A program made the translations under genes and the position numbers. A stretch of 64,000 bases of DNA from Tenrec ecaudatus (Eukaryota; Chordata; Mammalia; Afrosoricida; Tenrecidae): NCBI RefSeq assembly GCF_050624435.1, contig NC_134540.1, positions 103,569,739 through 103,633,738 on the forward strand. The letters run 5' to 3'. The number at the start of each line of letters is the position of its first letter. Position 1 is the first letter of the stretch. Of this stretch, positions 24,456 to 35,908 are shown in pieces. Under the pieces are notes generated by a model. That model did no database searches. It saw only the letters and a program-made list of their open reading frames with translations, and was not told the DNA's origin.

Positions 24456-24662
24456 TGTCACATCTTCAGAGGAGGACACAATGGGGTAAGCATCAGGCTA
24501 CTAAACAAGCAGTCAGCAATTTAAACCCACCGGTCATTCTATAGGAGAGAGGCAGGCTTCTGTTCCCTTGAAGATGTGCTGTCTCAAACGCTCAGTGGAC
24601 CAGATCTATTCTGCCCTAGGAGGGTCACTATGAACCACGATGGACTCAGCAGCAGTAAGAGG
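24456..24662 (+). repeat. AfroSINE, third of trimer
   Basis: 'gaggaggacacaatggggta', 'caggctactaaacaagcagt', 'ataggagagaggcaggcttc', 'gagggtcactatgaaccacg'. All three copies share orientation with little or no spacer. Confidence 0.85.
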
Positions 24663-25765
24663 GAATGAAAGACACCTGGCAAGGGAGTGACCGAATCAAT
24701 AACTCAAGGAACTCATGCATGTACCGGGGTGATACGGTTATACTTTGTTGGTAACATCATGCCTGAATAAGGGATCCTACTGTAATATGCTAAAACCAAA
24801 GCAGCCATATGTCCGAGGTTTTCCAAGACTCCACTGATTTAAAATATTTTGCTTTGTAAGATCATGTGTCAGAATATGGTTCAATTTAAGGCTAAGAAAC
24901 TTTTTTAAATCATAATCTCATGTCATCCCACACACCAGATTGCTTTTTCTAAACTGATGACATTGTTTCTGGTTTCTATCCTACACAGAAAATAATTTCC
25001 ATTTATGAGCTTACAACTCATTCTCATGAATATTCAAATGCACAGCTCCAGTGAAAGCCCAAAAGGAAAAGCCTGTGTTACAGGCAATGGGAATCATCTG
25101 CCCGTAGTTACATTTCCTTTATTAACAAGCTGGAGCCTAGAGGCCCAAGAGCAACAAAACAAAACAAAAATACAAAAAACCTTGTATGAATTTGTTCCCT
25201 AATTTCCAATGGAATGTGGCTTGTTTTCTTTGGTGTGGGCATTCATTTCGTCCTTCATTTCCTGATGCGCTGTGGACTGAGGCACTATCATAGAGGATGT
25301 GCTGACTACCTTGGTCAATCCGGATGTAGTTCTTGTGCAGGAACTTCACATGATCTACTCTTCAGAGGCTCAAATGTCAGGAAATATAATCCAACCCTCA
25401 AGAGCTGTAGAATTCCAAGCTTTAGACTTATCTAATAACAGTATCAGTTCCAATGCATTACCCATAGCAACAACACTTCTTACAGGCAGCCCTCCTCCAT
25501 AGCTCCTTCCAGCCTGCAACTGCTCTAAGCCATTCTTTGCCAACCCGACAGTATCCATCTCATTCCTACCAGGGTTTGTCTGGGTTGACTAGAGACGCAA
25601 ATCCAGAGACACAAATATATGAAGGGGGAAGCTCTATATCAAAGAGCGATTGCATATTGAGGAAACATCCCAGCCCCGTCCAGATCAAGTCCATGCGTCT
25701 GATATTATCCCATAAGTTTTATACGGGTCCATGAATCCCTCTTCAGACTCGTGTACTTTGGGTAA
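24663..25765. other. single-copy DNA, no gene seen
   Basis: No repeat family or gene recognised with confidence. Several 60-75 codon frames overlap on both strands without recognisable motifs. Confidence 0.45.
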
Positions 25766-25769
25766 CTTT

Positions 25770-26003
25770 TTGAGAGAGATCAATCCCTGGGAAAGGAATT
25801 GATAATTGGAAATGATGGCACCGGGGCAGTGAAAAAGAGGAAACTCTCAATGAGCTGGACTGACTCAGTGGCCACAGTCATGGGTTCAACCATCACAACA
25901 CTTGTGAGGCTGGAGCAGGACCAGGTGGTATTGCATTCCACGGTACTTGGGGTCAGTATGATTTCAAACCCACTCGAAGGCACCTAACAACAACAACAAC
26001 AAC
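25770..26003 (+). mobile_element. RTE (BovB-like) LINE 3' end
   Basis: The open stretch 25799-25987 reads MSWTDSVATVMGS and ends NPLEGT followed by a stop, the C-terminal tail of the RTE protein (usually a WIDT/W-D-x-V-A motif and a terminal DGT). It is followed by 'cacctaacaacaacaacaac', the typical RTE tail. 5'-truncated; its last bases resemble the AfroSINE 3' end. Confidence 0.85.
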
Positions 26004-26289
26004 CAAGCTTTCAAATGCCAATGTTAGGAGGAAGAGAAAAAGAGGTCAATTGCTTACTTGGACATAAGGATCAGTGAAAGTTTCTTTAGTGAAATAATAA
26101 TATCTAGGATAATTGTAGAATGGGGGACACAACAAGGTAAGAGGATTAATCCACCTTAAATTTGTTCCAGTTCTTAATATTTTCTGCTTTCCTTTTGATT
26201 GAGCGTTTCAATCTGTTTTACTTTGATATTGTTGTTGGTCTTGAATTGAATTGTACTGTTTCTCTGTCTATGAAATCCAGGATAGGTAA

Positions 26290-26425
26290 ATCTATAGAGG
26301 CAGTACCTGGATTCATGGCTTCTTACAGTCTCTGAAGCCCACAGGGGCAGTTCTACCCTGTCCTATAGGGTCACTAGGGACCAGAATCCAACTTCATGGC
26401 TGTGAGTTTGGTTTTTGTGGTATGG
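26290..26425 (+). repeat. AfroSINE, 3' half
   Basis: 'cttacagtctctgaagccca', 'caggggcagttctaccctgt', 'cctatagggtcactaggg', 'ggctgtgagtttggtttttg'. Followed by a G-rich run near 26426-26455. Confidence 0.9.
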
Positions 26426-26889
26426 TGGGGGTGGGGGGTGGGGGGGGAGGGAATGGGGACTGAAGAAAGTGTTCTAAAACTGTGGATATGATTTCACAAC
26501 CTTCTTGATGTGATTGAACTATTGTTGTATGATGTGTGAATTATATGCAAATAAAATGCTTTTGACAAGCAGATAGAAGGAAAACATAAAAGATATGCAA
26601 ATATAAATAGCCATTTGTTATTCTCCCCTTTGTACTTTGTCATCCCTATTAACAAATCCTATAATGCTCTCAGCTTCCTTAATTTTAACAATGCTTCTAC
26701 CACACTCTGGCTTATTATTTCATTTCCTCCATACCTGTCTAGCCATGTGAAGAATATTTCCAATATATCTTTTAATATCTTCCAATACATCCAATATAAA
26801 AGTGGTCTTTTTCCCCCCAAAATTACTGCCACTTCAAATCAGTTATTTCATAGCCTACCTCTGCAAACTCCCCTAACTGCTTTTTTCTT

Positions 26890-28230
26890 TTAATTTTTAC
26901 ATATTTTTTGAGATATAATTTTCATAAAAGGAAATTGCTCATACTTGAAACACATAGTTGGAGAAATTTCGACGTCACCCCAGAGATAGCACAAGGCATT
27001 GCACACCTTCCACCACCCCCTTCAAAGCTCTCCTGTGCCCTTCACAGTCTACACCCCCACACCCCCAATCCCTGGGAAACTCAACAGACATCTTCATTGC
27101 CTAGAATTTTACATGAATAGTACTACACAGTATGCGCACTTTTTGTCTGCCTTTTTTAGCTCAGCATATTGATCGGAAGACCTATCCATGATGTTACATC
27201 ATCAGTTGGCTGACCTTGCTTCCAGTTACTGGTAACTTGTATTCCATCATGTGGTTGCATCATATTTTAATATCCCACTGGGCCATTGGTGAGCATGTAG
27301 TTTGCTTACAGTCTGGAGTTTAGATTAGTTTTCGACGTCTGCTGTAACCAAAATTACCACAAATTGAATTATTTTTAGGAATTCACAGTTCTAGAGTCTA
27401 GTAGTCAAAATTCTGGATGTCATCCAGTTCCCTCTGAAGATTCTAGGTAAATATCATTCTTGCCAATACTAGTTCCTACCAACCCCAAGTTCTTCATTTT
27501 AAAGATGTTTTCCTTGTCTACCTCTCTCTGTTTTTTTCTACTCTTTATAAAACAGCACTCACTCAGATTAGATTAGAGCTGAGCCTACTTCAGTATAACT
27601 TTCTGTTAATTTAACTGAAATAACCTCAACGATTCCATTTCCCGAAAGGTCACCTTCCTACGTATTGGGGGTTAGGATTTTGACATATCTTTTGAGGGGA
27701 CACAATTTAACCAATAACAAAACTTTTGCAAATACATTTGTTAGGAACATGCTGTGTGGACATAATTTTCATTTCGCTTGGGTAAGTGTAAAGAAATAGA
27801 ATGACTGAGTCCTACAGTAGCATTGGTTTAACATTTTAAGAACCCGTTAAATTGATTTCAACTTGGCGGTGGCATTCTGCAGGCTCACCAATCGCATAGG
27901 AGCTGTTCAGTTACTCCATAGCCTGGCCAAGGGTGCACATTGTCAGCCTTTTAAATCATAGTCATTTTACTGTTTACACAGGTATTAGTTGTAGTTTTCA
28001 TTCAAGTTTTTACAGTGACTTACAATATTAATTTGGGAACATTTCTTGTCCTTGTTAGTCATTTTTATATCTGCTGGGAAGTTTCAAATGTTTTACCCAT
28101 CTTATTTATTGTTGGCTTGTTGCCTCATTTTTGTTGTTTACTTTTAGTTGTAAGAGATTTTCCTATACTCTGGACAACATGTTTGTGTGATATATGTGCT
28201 GTAAATATCTCCTCCCAGACTATAACTTAA
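26890..28230 (-). mobile_element. old L1 3' portion, antisense, split by an LTR
   Basis: Reads as the complement of an ancient mammalian L1 3' region: 'ttttgagatataattttcat', 'attttacatgaatagtact', 'agctcagcatattgatcgg' on the left, resuming at about 27720 with 'ggacataattttcatttcgc', 'aatagaatgactgagtccta' and 'atctcctcccagactataac'. The MaLR-like LTR at 27326-27720 interrupts it. Confidence 0.75.
27326..27720 (-). repeat. MaLR/MLT1-like LTR relic inside the old L1
   Basis: Antisense copy: 'ctgctgtaaccaaaattacc' to 'gaggggacacaatttaacca'. It shares motifs with the plus-strand copy near 28455-28690, for instance 'ctcactcagattagattaga' against the complement there. Confidence 0.65.
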
Positions 28231-28389
28231 CTATCACAACTAGAGCCAGTACATCACTTTTCCCTCCGAAGCCATTCAAATAGGTGAAGACCGAGTCAAA
28301 ATAATAACTGTATATACACAACGAGGGTAAGTGTGGGGCCTTTTCTTAGACTACAAGGAGCTCTGGATAGTCCCAAATTTAAACAGCAT

Positions 28390-29100
28390 TACTCATATTT
28401 CAGTGGATGTGCTAGTTCCATAATTTCCTGTCAACTTGAAGATATATAAAAGTGTAGGAGTTATAATGAAGTAGGTCTAGTTCTAGTCTAATCTGAGTGA
28501 GTGATGTTTTATTTTTTTCTTAAAAAGAAGAAACATAAAGAGATAGACAAGGAAATTATCCTTGTAATGAGGAAGATATACTGGAGCTGCAAGTCACTGC
28601 AGGCCTAGGGCTGCCAGGAGCTGGGATTGACCAGAATGATATTTACCTGGAATCTTCCGAGGGAGCAGCATGACATCCTAGAACTGTGAAGAAAAGCTTC
28701 TGCTCCTATGAGGTCACAGCCCGACAGTACCTCCTTCTGCGTGTTTCCCTCTCCTAAGGAGGGACCCTGGGCGAAAACTCCCTTTCTCCCTCTCTGCCTT
28801 CCTGTTCCTGCTGGTGGGCCCTGACTGCTGCCGGAGCCCTGCAAAATTCCCACAGCCACTGGATCCACACGACTTGCGGTGCACCAGCCTGTGATCTTCC
28901 TGCATTCTACATCATTGCACGTGGCTGTGTGTGTCTGAAGAGAGACTTATGAACTAGTATCAGACTTATGGACTTGTGCTGGACTGGATGTTTTCTTGTT
29001 ATATAATTCCCTCTTGAGACAAAGCTCTTTTTTACACCTATATGAATGTCCCTGGGTTTGTTTCTCTCATCAACCCGGCCTCACACAGTGGATCCAATAT
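28390..29100 (+). repeat. composite of two LTR-like families
   Basis: 28455-28690 matches the family at 27326-27720 in the opposite orientation ('gaatgatatttacctggaat', 'tagacaaggaaattatc'). 28840-29100 matches the separate family at 51347-51755 ('ccactggatccacacgactt', 'gtgatcttcctgcat', 'gtttgtttctctcatcaacc'). Both are non-coding solo-LTR type relics; the exact joints are uncertain. Confidence 0.6.
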
Positions 29101-29785
29101 CAAGAGCATTCACTGAGACGTCAGTTAGAAGTGCTGTCGGAAAGAACATTTTCTGTGAAACTCTGATCATTTCCCCCTCTCGTATGAGATAAAGGAGATA
29201 ATAATATGCTACTGCGCGTGTGGGTAGTCATGAAAGATTCAGCAGATGGTTTTGACTCAACTGCTGTCACTGTGCGGGGGACACTGTGAAAAGGTCACTG
29301 TGGTGGGAGAGAGTTGAATGTATGTTGATAGATTTATGAGGGAGAGAGTTTGCAACAGGCAAATAGACCAAAAATGCATCTCTTCCTAGAAAGATCAGAA
29401 ACAAAAATAAAAACCAAAAGCCACAAATGGAGAGTTCAAGTTCAAATGGTCTATGATCCTAAAAAAAATTACAATAATACAAAAGAGGGGGAGTAAGAAC
29501 ACCCAGAAAAATGAGCTGCAGTCTGCTCAATGTTTTCCTTCTAGAGTCATGTCTCCTCGTGGTGGATTTCAGTATATTTTAGTCATGAGACCACACTGAT
29601 GATTATTGACTTTCAGTCTTCAAAAATCTATAGAAAATGCCCAAGATACAATTCTTAGAGACGCTAAAAGGCAAAGGGAGCCAGTGGGCGGTGAGAAACC
29701 AAGTCCACCAAGTGGCCCCTTGTCTTCAGACCAAGGAAGTGAAATAAATTGCTTAAAAAATGGCACTTAAAAAGTCATTTAGGTA
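29101..29785. other. single-copy DNA, no gene seen
   Basis: No repeat or gene recognised. Confidence 0.45.
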
Positions 29786-29789
29786 CAAC

Positions 29790-29998
29790 TCCAGGAACTC
29801 TGGTGAGGCCAGAGTCAAAGCACTAGGCTGCTAACCATAAGGTCCGTGGTTCAAATTCACAGGCCACTCTGTGGGAGAAGATGCGGCACTCTGCTGTCAT
29901 ACCATCACAGCCTGGAAACCCTATGGGACAGCTCTGCCCTATCCTCTTAGGGCCCCTGGGAGTCAGAATCAACTCAATGACAGTAGGTTTGGGTATGC
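29790..29998 (+). repeat. AfroSINE
   Basis: 'aggaactctggtgaggccag', 'aggctgctaaccataaggtc', 'gtgggagaagatgcggcact', 'gagtcagaatcaactcaatg'. Complete. Confidence 0.92.
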
Positions 29999-30009
29999 AC
30001 AATTCCACT

Positions 30010-30205
30010 TTGTAAAGTCCCAGGGTGGGACTTCACAAATACTCTTGGTTGCTAATTGAAAGGCTGGAGGGTCAAGCCCACCCAGAGGTACCTCAGAAGA
30101 AAAGTCTGATGATATAATTCTGAAAATGTCACCCTTGAAAACAACATGGCACTCAATCCTACTCTGAGTCAGAGTCAACAGGAGTTGGGATTGACTGGAA
30201 GTCAC
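30010..30205 (+). repeat. AfroSINE, elephant-like subfamily
   Basis: 'gtcccagggtgggacttcac', 'ggttgctaattgaaaggctg', 'cccacccagaggtacctcag', 'ctctgagtcagagtcaacag'. It sits about 12 bases downstream of a different-subfamily AfroSINE in the same orientation. Confidence 0.88.
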
Positions 30206-30247
30206 CTGGTGTTACTGGTTAGACACTTGGTAATCTCTCTGATCATC

Positions 30248-30271
30248 TGCCTACTTGATCTCAAGTAGGCA
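30248..30271. repeat. perfect short palindrome
   Basis: Arms tgcctacttga and tcaagtaggca (11 bp each) flank a 2-base centre. No associated element was recognised. Confidence 0.7.
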
Positions 30272-30759
30272 AGGTAAGTGACTCTTGGCAGAAAAAGATC
30301 ATGGATTTTAGCATCAGAGTATCCTGATTCAACTTTGAAATGTAAATATTTAAATGACTCTGTGAAATTAGTTAAATTTCTGAAATTTAATTTATTCATT
30401 CATAAATTGAAAATAAAATACCTAGTGGATAGGATCACTGCACGAAGGGAAATTAAATATGTTCATTTCCTAAAACAGTTCTTAGTACAAATAAGCCTTT
30501 ATTAAATTTTAATTATTACCCTCCTCCCATTCAATCTTCTACTTGTTCTTTCTAAAGTCTGCTGTTTGGGAAACTCATGCCCTTTTTGAACATCATGAAT
30601 TCCCACTGTGAAGAGTGGGAAGATCTGAGCTGGCAAAAACCACATCCCACCAAACTTCAGCTTCTAGCTGAACATGAAATGCAAAATCACTGGGACTGAT
30701 GAAGCCTGAGGTTTTCATATATTTATTTCCTTTTCTATCAGCATTAGTTGCTATTTTTT

Positions 30760-30955
30760 AAAGTAGCTCTAGTGGTGGAGTGGGTCAAGCAATGGCTAAC
30801 TGAAAGGCCTCAACCCCCAATCATTCCATGGGGAAAAATGAGGCTGTTTGCTCCCAGAAAGATGTATAGTCTTGGAATGTTATGGAAGAGTCCTACTCTG
30901 TCCTACCGGGTCCTTCTGAGTCATAATCACATGGCAATGGGATGTGCCAGCATCA
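30760..30955 (+). repeat. AfroSINE, diverged
   Basis: 'agtagctctagtggtggagt', 'caatggctaactgaaaggcc', 'ccatggggaaaaatgaggct', 'gtcctaccgggtccttctga'. Confidence 0.85.
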
Positions 30956-31104
30956 AGCTAAACACCTTGAACTTCACAATGACCTCATGATGCAAGTACC
31001 TTATGACCTTCACTTTATTTAAAGGGGTTGGGGCAGAAAGAGGTTACTTTTCCTAGAGGTGAATTCAGAGCCTTTTTTGGCAACATTGCCCCTCCTCCAT
31101 AGCT

Positions 31105-31280
31105 TCTGGGGCACCTGGTGGTGTAGTAGGTAACATTTTGCGCTATAAACCGTGAGGCGGCAGCTTGACACCATCAGCCATTCCATAGGAGAAAAATATG
31201 TGTGGATTTCTACTCCAATAAGATTAACGGTCACAGAAATTTTACATAGGAAAACCTTACCCCATCCTATAGACCTGATC
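31105..31280 (+). repeat. AfroSINE, diverged
   Basis: 'tggggcacctggtggtgtag', 'cattccataggagaaaaata', 'accccatcctatagacctga'. The final 3' box is lost. Confidence 0.8.
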
Positions 31281-32236
31281 TTGCCTTGTCAGATTCTTTT
31301 TATTCCCCCAGGTCCACAGAACATTTCAAAGGAATACAATTTGTGTTCCTTGGAGATGGGAAAACTGCTGTTTTGACATGGTGTAAATTTTAAAAGCCTA
31401 GCATTCTTTACAATGAGTTACAGCCATGGAAACATCACCTTCAAAAAATACTGGTCTCTCCGTAACACGTGTCAAGAATCCAGAGCGTCACATTTTGATA
31501 TCTCATACTCCTTTTTTTTGTTTTGAAAAGGTTTCTATGATTTGTAGCAATGATTTCTCACATATCCTCATATCTGAAAATATGATTCATAATTAAACTT
31601 CTCAATCAAAGGCCTAGTGATCACTGCCACAAACTTTGCTATATACAGAAAACAAGTGATGGACTTATTTTCCAGCCAAAGGAGTGTATCAGGCTGTATT
31701 GAATATCTAAGAATGCAATTCTAGAAAAGGACAGATCTGTGACATGAAATGAGCACAAGTCTAGAGCGATTGAAAATACCTCTCAGATACACCTGAATAT
31801 AACTGACAATGTCTTAAAAGACTATCTGCCTGATATGTTCTTCTTCCTCAGGTGGTCAAAAAAAATGGCATTAACTCATTTCTTCAACTTAAAACTCTGA
31901 ACTCTTCTTAAAGGCAAATATTCCTGGAAAAGTTGAAAAGTTAATGGGGAACCAATAGATACTCTGTAGGTAGTAGATCAATAAATAGTAGGCTAAATGT
32001 TTTACAGCATAAGGATAAATTGAAAATAACAACCTAAACAGTAGAAGGATAATGAATTGGGACCAAATTCTAATCTGCCAAGTCAAAGAGTCAGTACCTA
32101 ATCATCAAAACTGATGGATGAAGAAATAGTAATACAGGCATACCATGCAGAGATGGTGTGCAATAATAGTTAAAATAGGTAAAAAGTGATTGTCTTCAGA
32201 GATTAGGACATGGGAAGAAGAGAGAGATATGGTAGA
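31281..32236. other. single-copy DNA, no gene seen
   Basis: AT-rich, no repeat family or gene recognised. Confidence 0.45.
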
Positions 32237-32253
32237 AGATGGTAGTATTTTTA

Positions 32254-33718
32254 AATTATTTTATTGGGGGCTCATACAATTCTTATCACAATCTATACAT
32301 CCATCCATTGTATCAAGAATATATGTACATTTGTTGCCATCATCGTTCTCAAAGCATTTGCCTTCTACTTGAGCCCTTGATATATGCTGCTCATTTTCCC
32401 CTTCCCTCCTTACTCCCCCTACATCATGAACCCTTCATCATCCAGAAGTTATTATTTTGTCTTATATTACACTGTCCAATGTCTCCCCCCGCCGCCTTCT
32501 CTGCTGCCCCTCACCCAGGAAGAAGGCTATACGTAGATTCTTGTAATCAGTTTCCCCTTTCTACCCCACATCCTCTCCACCCTCCAGGTATCTCCACTCT
32601 CACCACTGGTCCTGAAGGAGTCATCTGTCCTGAATTCTCTGTGTTTCCTGCTGCTCTCTGTACCTATATACATCCTCTGGTCTAGCCAGATTTGTAAGAT
32701 AGAATCGGGATCATGATAGTGGGGGTAAGGAACCATTTAAGAACTAAAGGAAAGTTATATGTTTCATCGTTGCTACCCTGCACCCTGACTGGTTCATCTC
32801 CTCCCCAAAACCCTTCAGTAAGGGGGTGTCCAGTTGGCTACCAATGGGATTTGAGTCTCCACTCTGCACTCACCCACATTTTCAATGATACACTTTTTTG
32901 TTCCTTGATGCTGATAACTGATCCCTTCGACAGCTCATGGTCACACAGGCTGGTGTGTTTCTTCCATGTAGGCTTTGTTGCTTCTGAGCTAGACGACCAC
33001 TTGTTTATCTTTGAGCCTTTAAGACCCCAGATGCTATATCTTTTGATAGCTGAGCACCATCAGCTTTCTTCACCACATTTGCTTATGCACACGTTTGTCT
33101 TCATTGATCGTATCAGGGAGGTGGGCACCCATTGATATGATTTTTAGTTCTTTGATGTCTGATAACTGGTCCTTTCTGCACCTTGTGGTCAGTCAAGCTG
33201 GTGTGCTTCTTCCATGTGGACTTTGATGCTTCTCAGCTAGATGTTTATCTTCAAGTCTTTAAGACCGCTTGTTTATCTTCAAGCCTTTAAGACCCCAGAC
33301 GCTGTATCTTTTGATAACCAGGCACAATTAGCGTTCTTCATCACTTTTGCTTATGCACACGTTTCTCTTCAGTGATCGTATTAGGAAGGTGAGTACCCAC
33401 TGATGTGAATTTTAGTTCCTTGATGTACAATAACTGGTGCCTTTTACACCTCGTGGTCAGTCAAGCTGCTGTGCTTCTTCCATGTGGGCTTTGATGTTTC
33501 TCAGCTAGATGGCTGCTTGTTTATCTTCAAACCTTTATTAAGGCAGCAAATGGACATTGGGTCTCCACTCAAGCACTTACTCAATGCAAGAACACTTTGT
33601 TCTATTAAATTGGCATTCCAGGATGCACACTTTCCCAACACAATTGATGAAGAAAAATGTGTGCATACTCAAATGTGGTAAAGAAAGCTGACGGTGTCCT
33701 GCTACAAAAAGATATAGC
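32254..33718 (-). mobile_element. L1 insertion, 3'UTR only, with inverted 5' end and perfect target duplications
   Basis: Flanked by identical 17-bp target duplications agatggtagtattttta (32237-32253 and 33719-33735). 32254 to about 33540 is the antisense 3'UTR ('attttattgggggctcatac' onward). About 33541-33718 is the adjoining upstream segment in sense orientation ('caagaacactttgttctatt' to 'caaaaagatatagc'). In element order the inverted piece stops about 10-15 bases before the antisense piece starts. This is the signature of twin-primed reverse transcription. Non-coding; the plus-strand frame 32239-32685 is complementary to the purine-rich UTR. Confidence 0.92.
32890..33540 (-). repeat. 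about 247-bp tandem repeat inside the L1 3'UTR, nearly three units
   Basis: The landmark 'ttc(c/t)ttgatg' recurs at 32901, 33148 and 33416 (steps 247 and 268). Each unit carries 'gtgcttcttccatgtgg'-like and 'cctttaagaccccaga'-like blocks. The longer second step is explained by a small local duplication of 'tgtttatcttcaag' near 33245-33290. Confidence 0.88.
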
Positions 33719-33837
33719 AGATGGTAGTATTTTTACATTTTTTAGATTTTTTTCCAGTTTTAACTATAACATGTGTTATTCTAGTTTTTTTTTAGTTCTA
33801 ATCCCCAAACTAGGAAAGACACGATTAAAAAACATAA

Positions 33838-34694
33838 TTTCTGAAGAAACAAAATGGGTGCGTGAGCAAATGTGTGAAGAAAGATGATGGTGCCCAGCCA
33901 TCAAAAGATGTAGCCTCTGAAGTCTGAAAGACTTGAAGTTAAACAAGTAGCCATTTTGCAGGGAAGCAAATAAGCCGACATGGAAGAAGCACAGTAACCT
34001 GTGTGATCATGCATTGTCGATGGGAACAGGTATCAAAAGATCCGAGACCAGTAATTATAGCAACGTGAAAGAGGGGGTTGGAGTGAAGACCCAAAGTCCA
34101 TCTGTAGATGACTGGACATCCTCTCACAGAGGGTTACAAGGAAGGAATGATTCAACCAGGGTGCAGCATAGCACTGATAAAACACACATCATTCCTCTAG
34201 TTCCTGAATGCTTCCACCTGGCCCACTATTATGACTCAGTTCCCAGCACATAGAACTCAGGACAGATAAAACCCTCAGGAATAGTAGTGAGAATAGCAAT
34301 ATAATGAAAGTAGGGGGATGATGGAGGTGAGGGTGGGGGAAGGAGGAGAAAGGAGGAAACTATCACAAGGAAGGATATATATATCCCCCTTCCCCCGGGG
34401 GGATGAATAACAGAAAGGTTGGTGAAGGGAGACAACAGACAGCGTCAGACAGGAAATACCAATAATAACATATAATTGATCATGGATTCTAGAGGGTAGG
34501 AAGGCAGGAGAGTTTGGAGGGAGAGGGCAAAAAAAAAAAAAAAAGAGAGGAGCTGATACCAAGGGCTGAAATAGAAAGAAATTGTTTTGGAAATGTTGAT
34601 GGCAACATATGTACAAGGGTGCTTAATACTGTTGAATGATGGATTATTATAAGACTTGTGAGAGCCCTCTCAATAAAATGATTAATTAAAAAAA
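33838..34694 (+). mobile_element. L1 3'UTR, 5'-truncated
   Basis: 'gggtgcgtgagcaaatgtgt', 'aagccgacatggaagaagca', 'agtccatctgtagatgactg', a G/A-rich tract at 34310-34360 and a (A)n run near 34530, then 'gaggagctgataccaagggc' and 'caataaaatgattaattaaa'. Inserted into the older ORF2 copy. Confidence 0.88.
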
Positions 34695-35908
34695 GGAACT
34701 AAAATAATGTATAAATCAATATCCCCTATGAATGAAGATACTAAAATCTTAGTCAATAGAATTCAACAAATTATCACAAGAATAATACATCATGACCAAG
34801 TTAGATTCACACCATGTACACAAGGGGGGTTCACCTATAGAAAAATAACTGACAGAATCCACCACATAAAAAAATAAAGAAAATGAGTTGTGTGATGGTA
34901 TCAATTGATAGATAAAAGGTATCTACTCAAATCCAATATTCACTCCTGATAAAAACACTCATCCTTGTAGCAATATAAGGAAAATCCTTCAACACAATTG
35001 AAGGCCTGTATACAAAACAAATGGCCAATATTAGTCTCAATGGAGAGATACTGAAAGTTTCCCCTTGCAAATGTGAACTAAATATGGATGTCTTTATCAA
35101 ATTTATTCCAAGTCAATATACATTATATATTGTAGATCACTTTTGGAAGTATCAACATTTTCACAGTGCTAAATGCTCTCATCCATGAACATGGTATATT
35201 CTTCTCTTTATGTAGATTTCTTAGGTTCTTGTAGTAGTGTTTTGGGGCATGTGGGGAGCATTTATCTCTGACTATATTTATTTTAAATTATTTTATCTTT
35301 GGGGGGCAATTTTAAATGGTATAGTTTTTCTGATTTCCTTTACTGAACTCTCTTTGTTCGAAGAAATCTGGATGTTTTTTGTATTCTGAGAATCTGTCCT
35401 GTCACTTTGCTGACTCTTTCAATCAGTAATTTTCTTCTGAGTTTTTGGGACTTTCAAAGTATAGGATCATGTTATCTGCAAATAGGGATGCTTTTATTTC
35501 TTTGTCAGTTTAGGTGACTTTTATTTCATGTTATTGCCTTACTGCTTTGTCTACGTCCTCCAGTTTAAATCTCATCATTCTTTAAAGAGATGGAGGAAAA
35601 AAACTAAGCACCAACTTTAGATGGAAAGGAAAGAGGCCTCACCTAAGCAAAGCACTACCAAAGAAGAGCAACAAAGTAGGAAGTCTTGTTCCCTAATCTC
35701 CAAACCTAGAACACAGCCCAGTAGTCTTCAAAGCCTGGTACTGGTATGATGATAGACATGTAGATTAATGGAGTAGAAGTAAATGGAGAATCTATGAACA
35801 GCTGATCTATGACAAGGGCTCAAACATGCATAAGCAACTGAAGACAAACTAGGTGACTCAAAACTCAGTTCTACCTAGTAAATTCCAACTCCTAGTGACC
35901 CTCTAGGT

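Noticed and set aside
32890-33540. Regularly spaced repeats considered as a CRISPR-like array
   Set aside because: Units are about 247 bp of contiguous tandem sequence, not short repeats with unique spacers, and they lie in a LINE of a mammalian genome.
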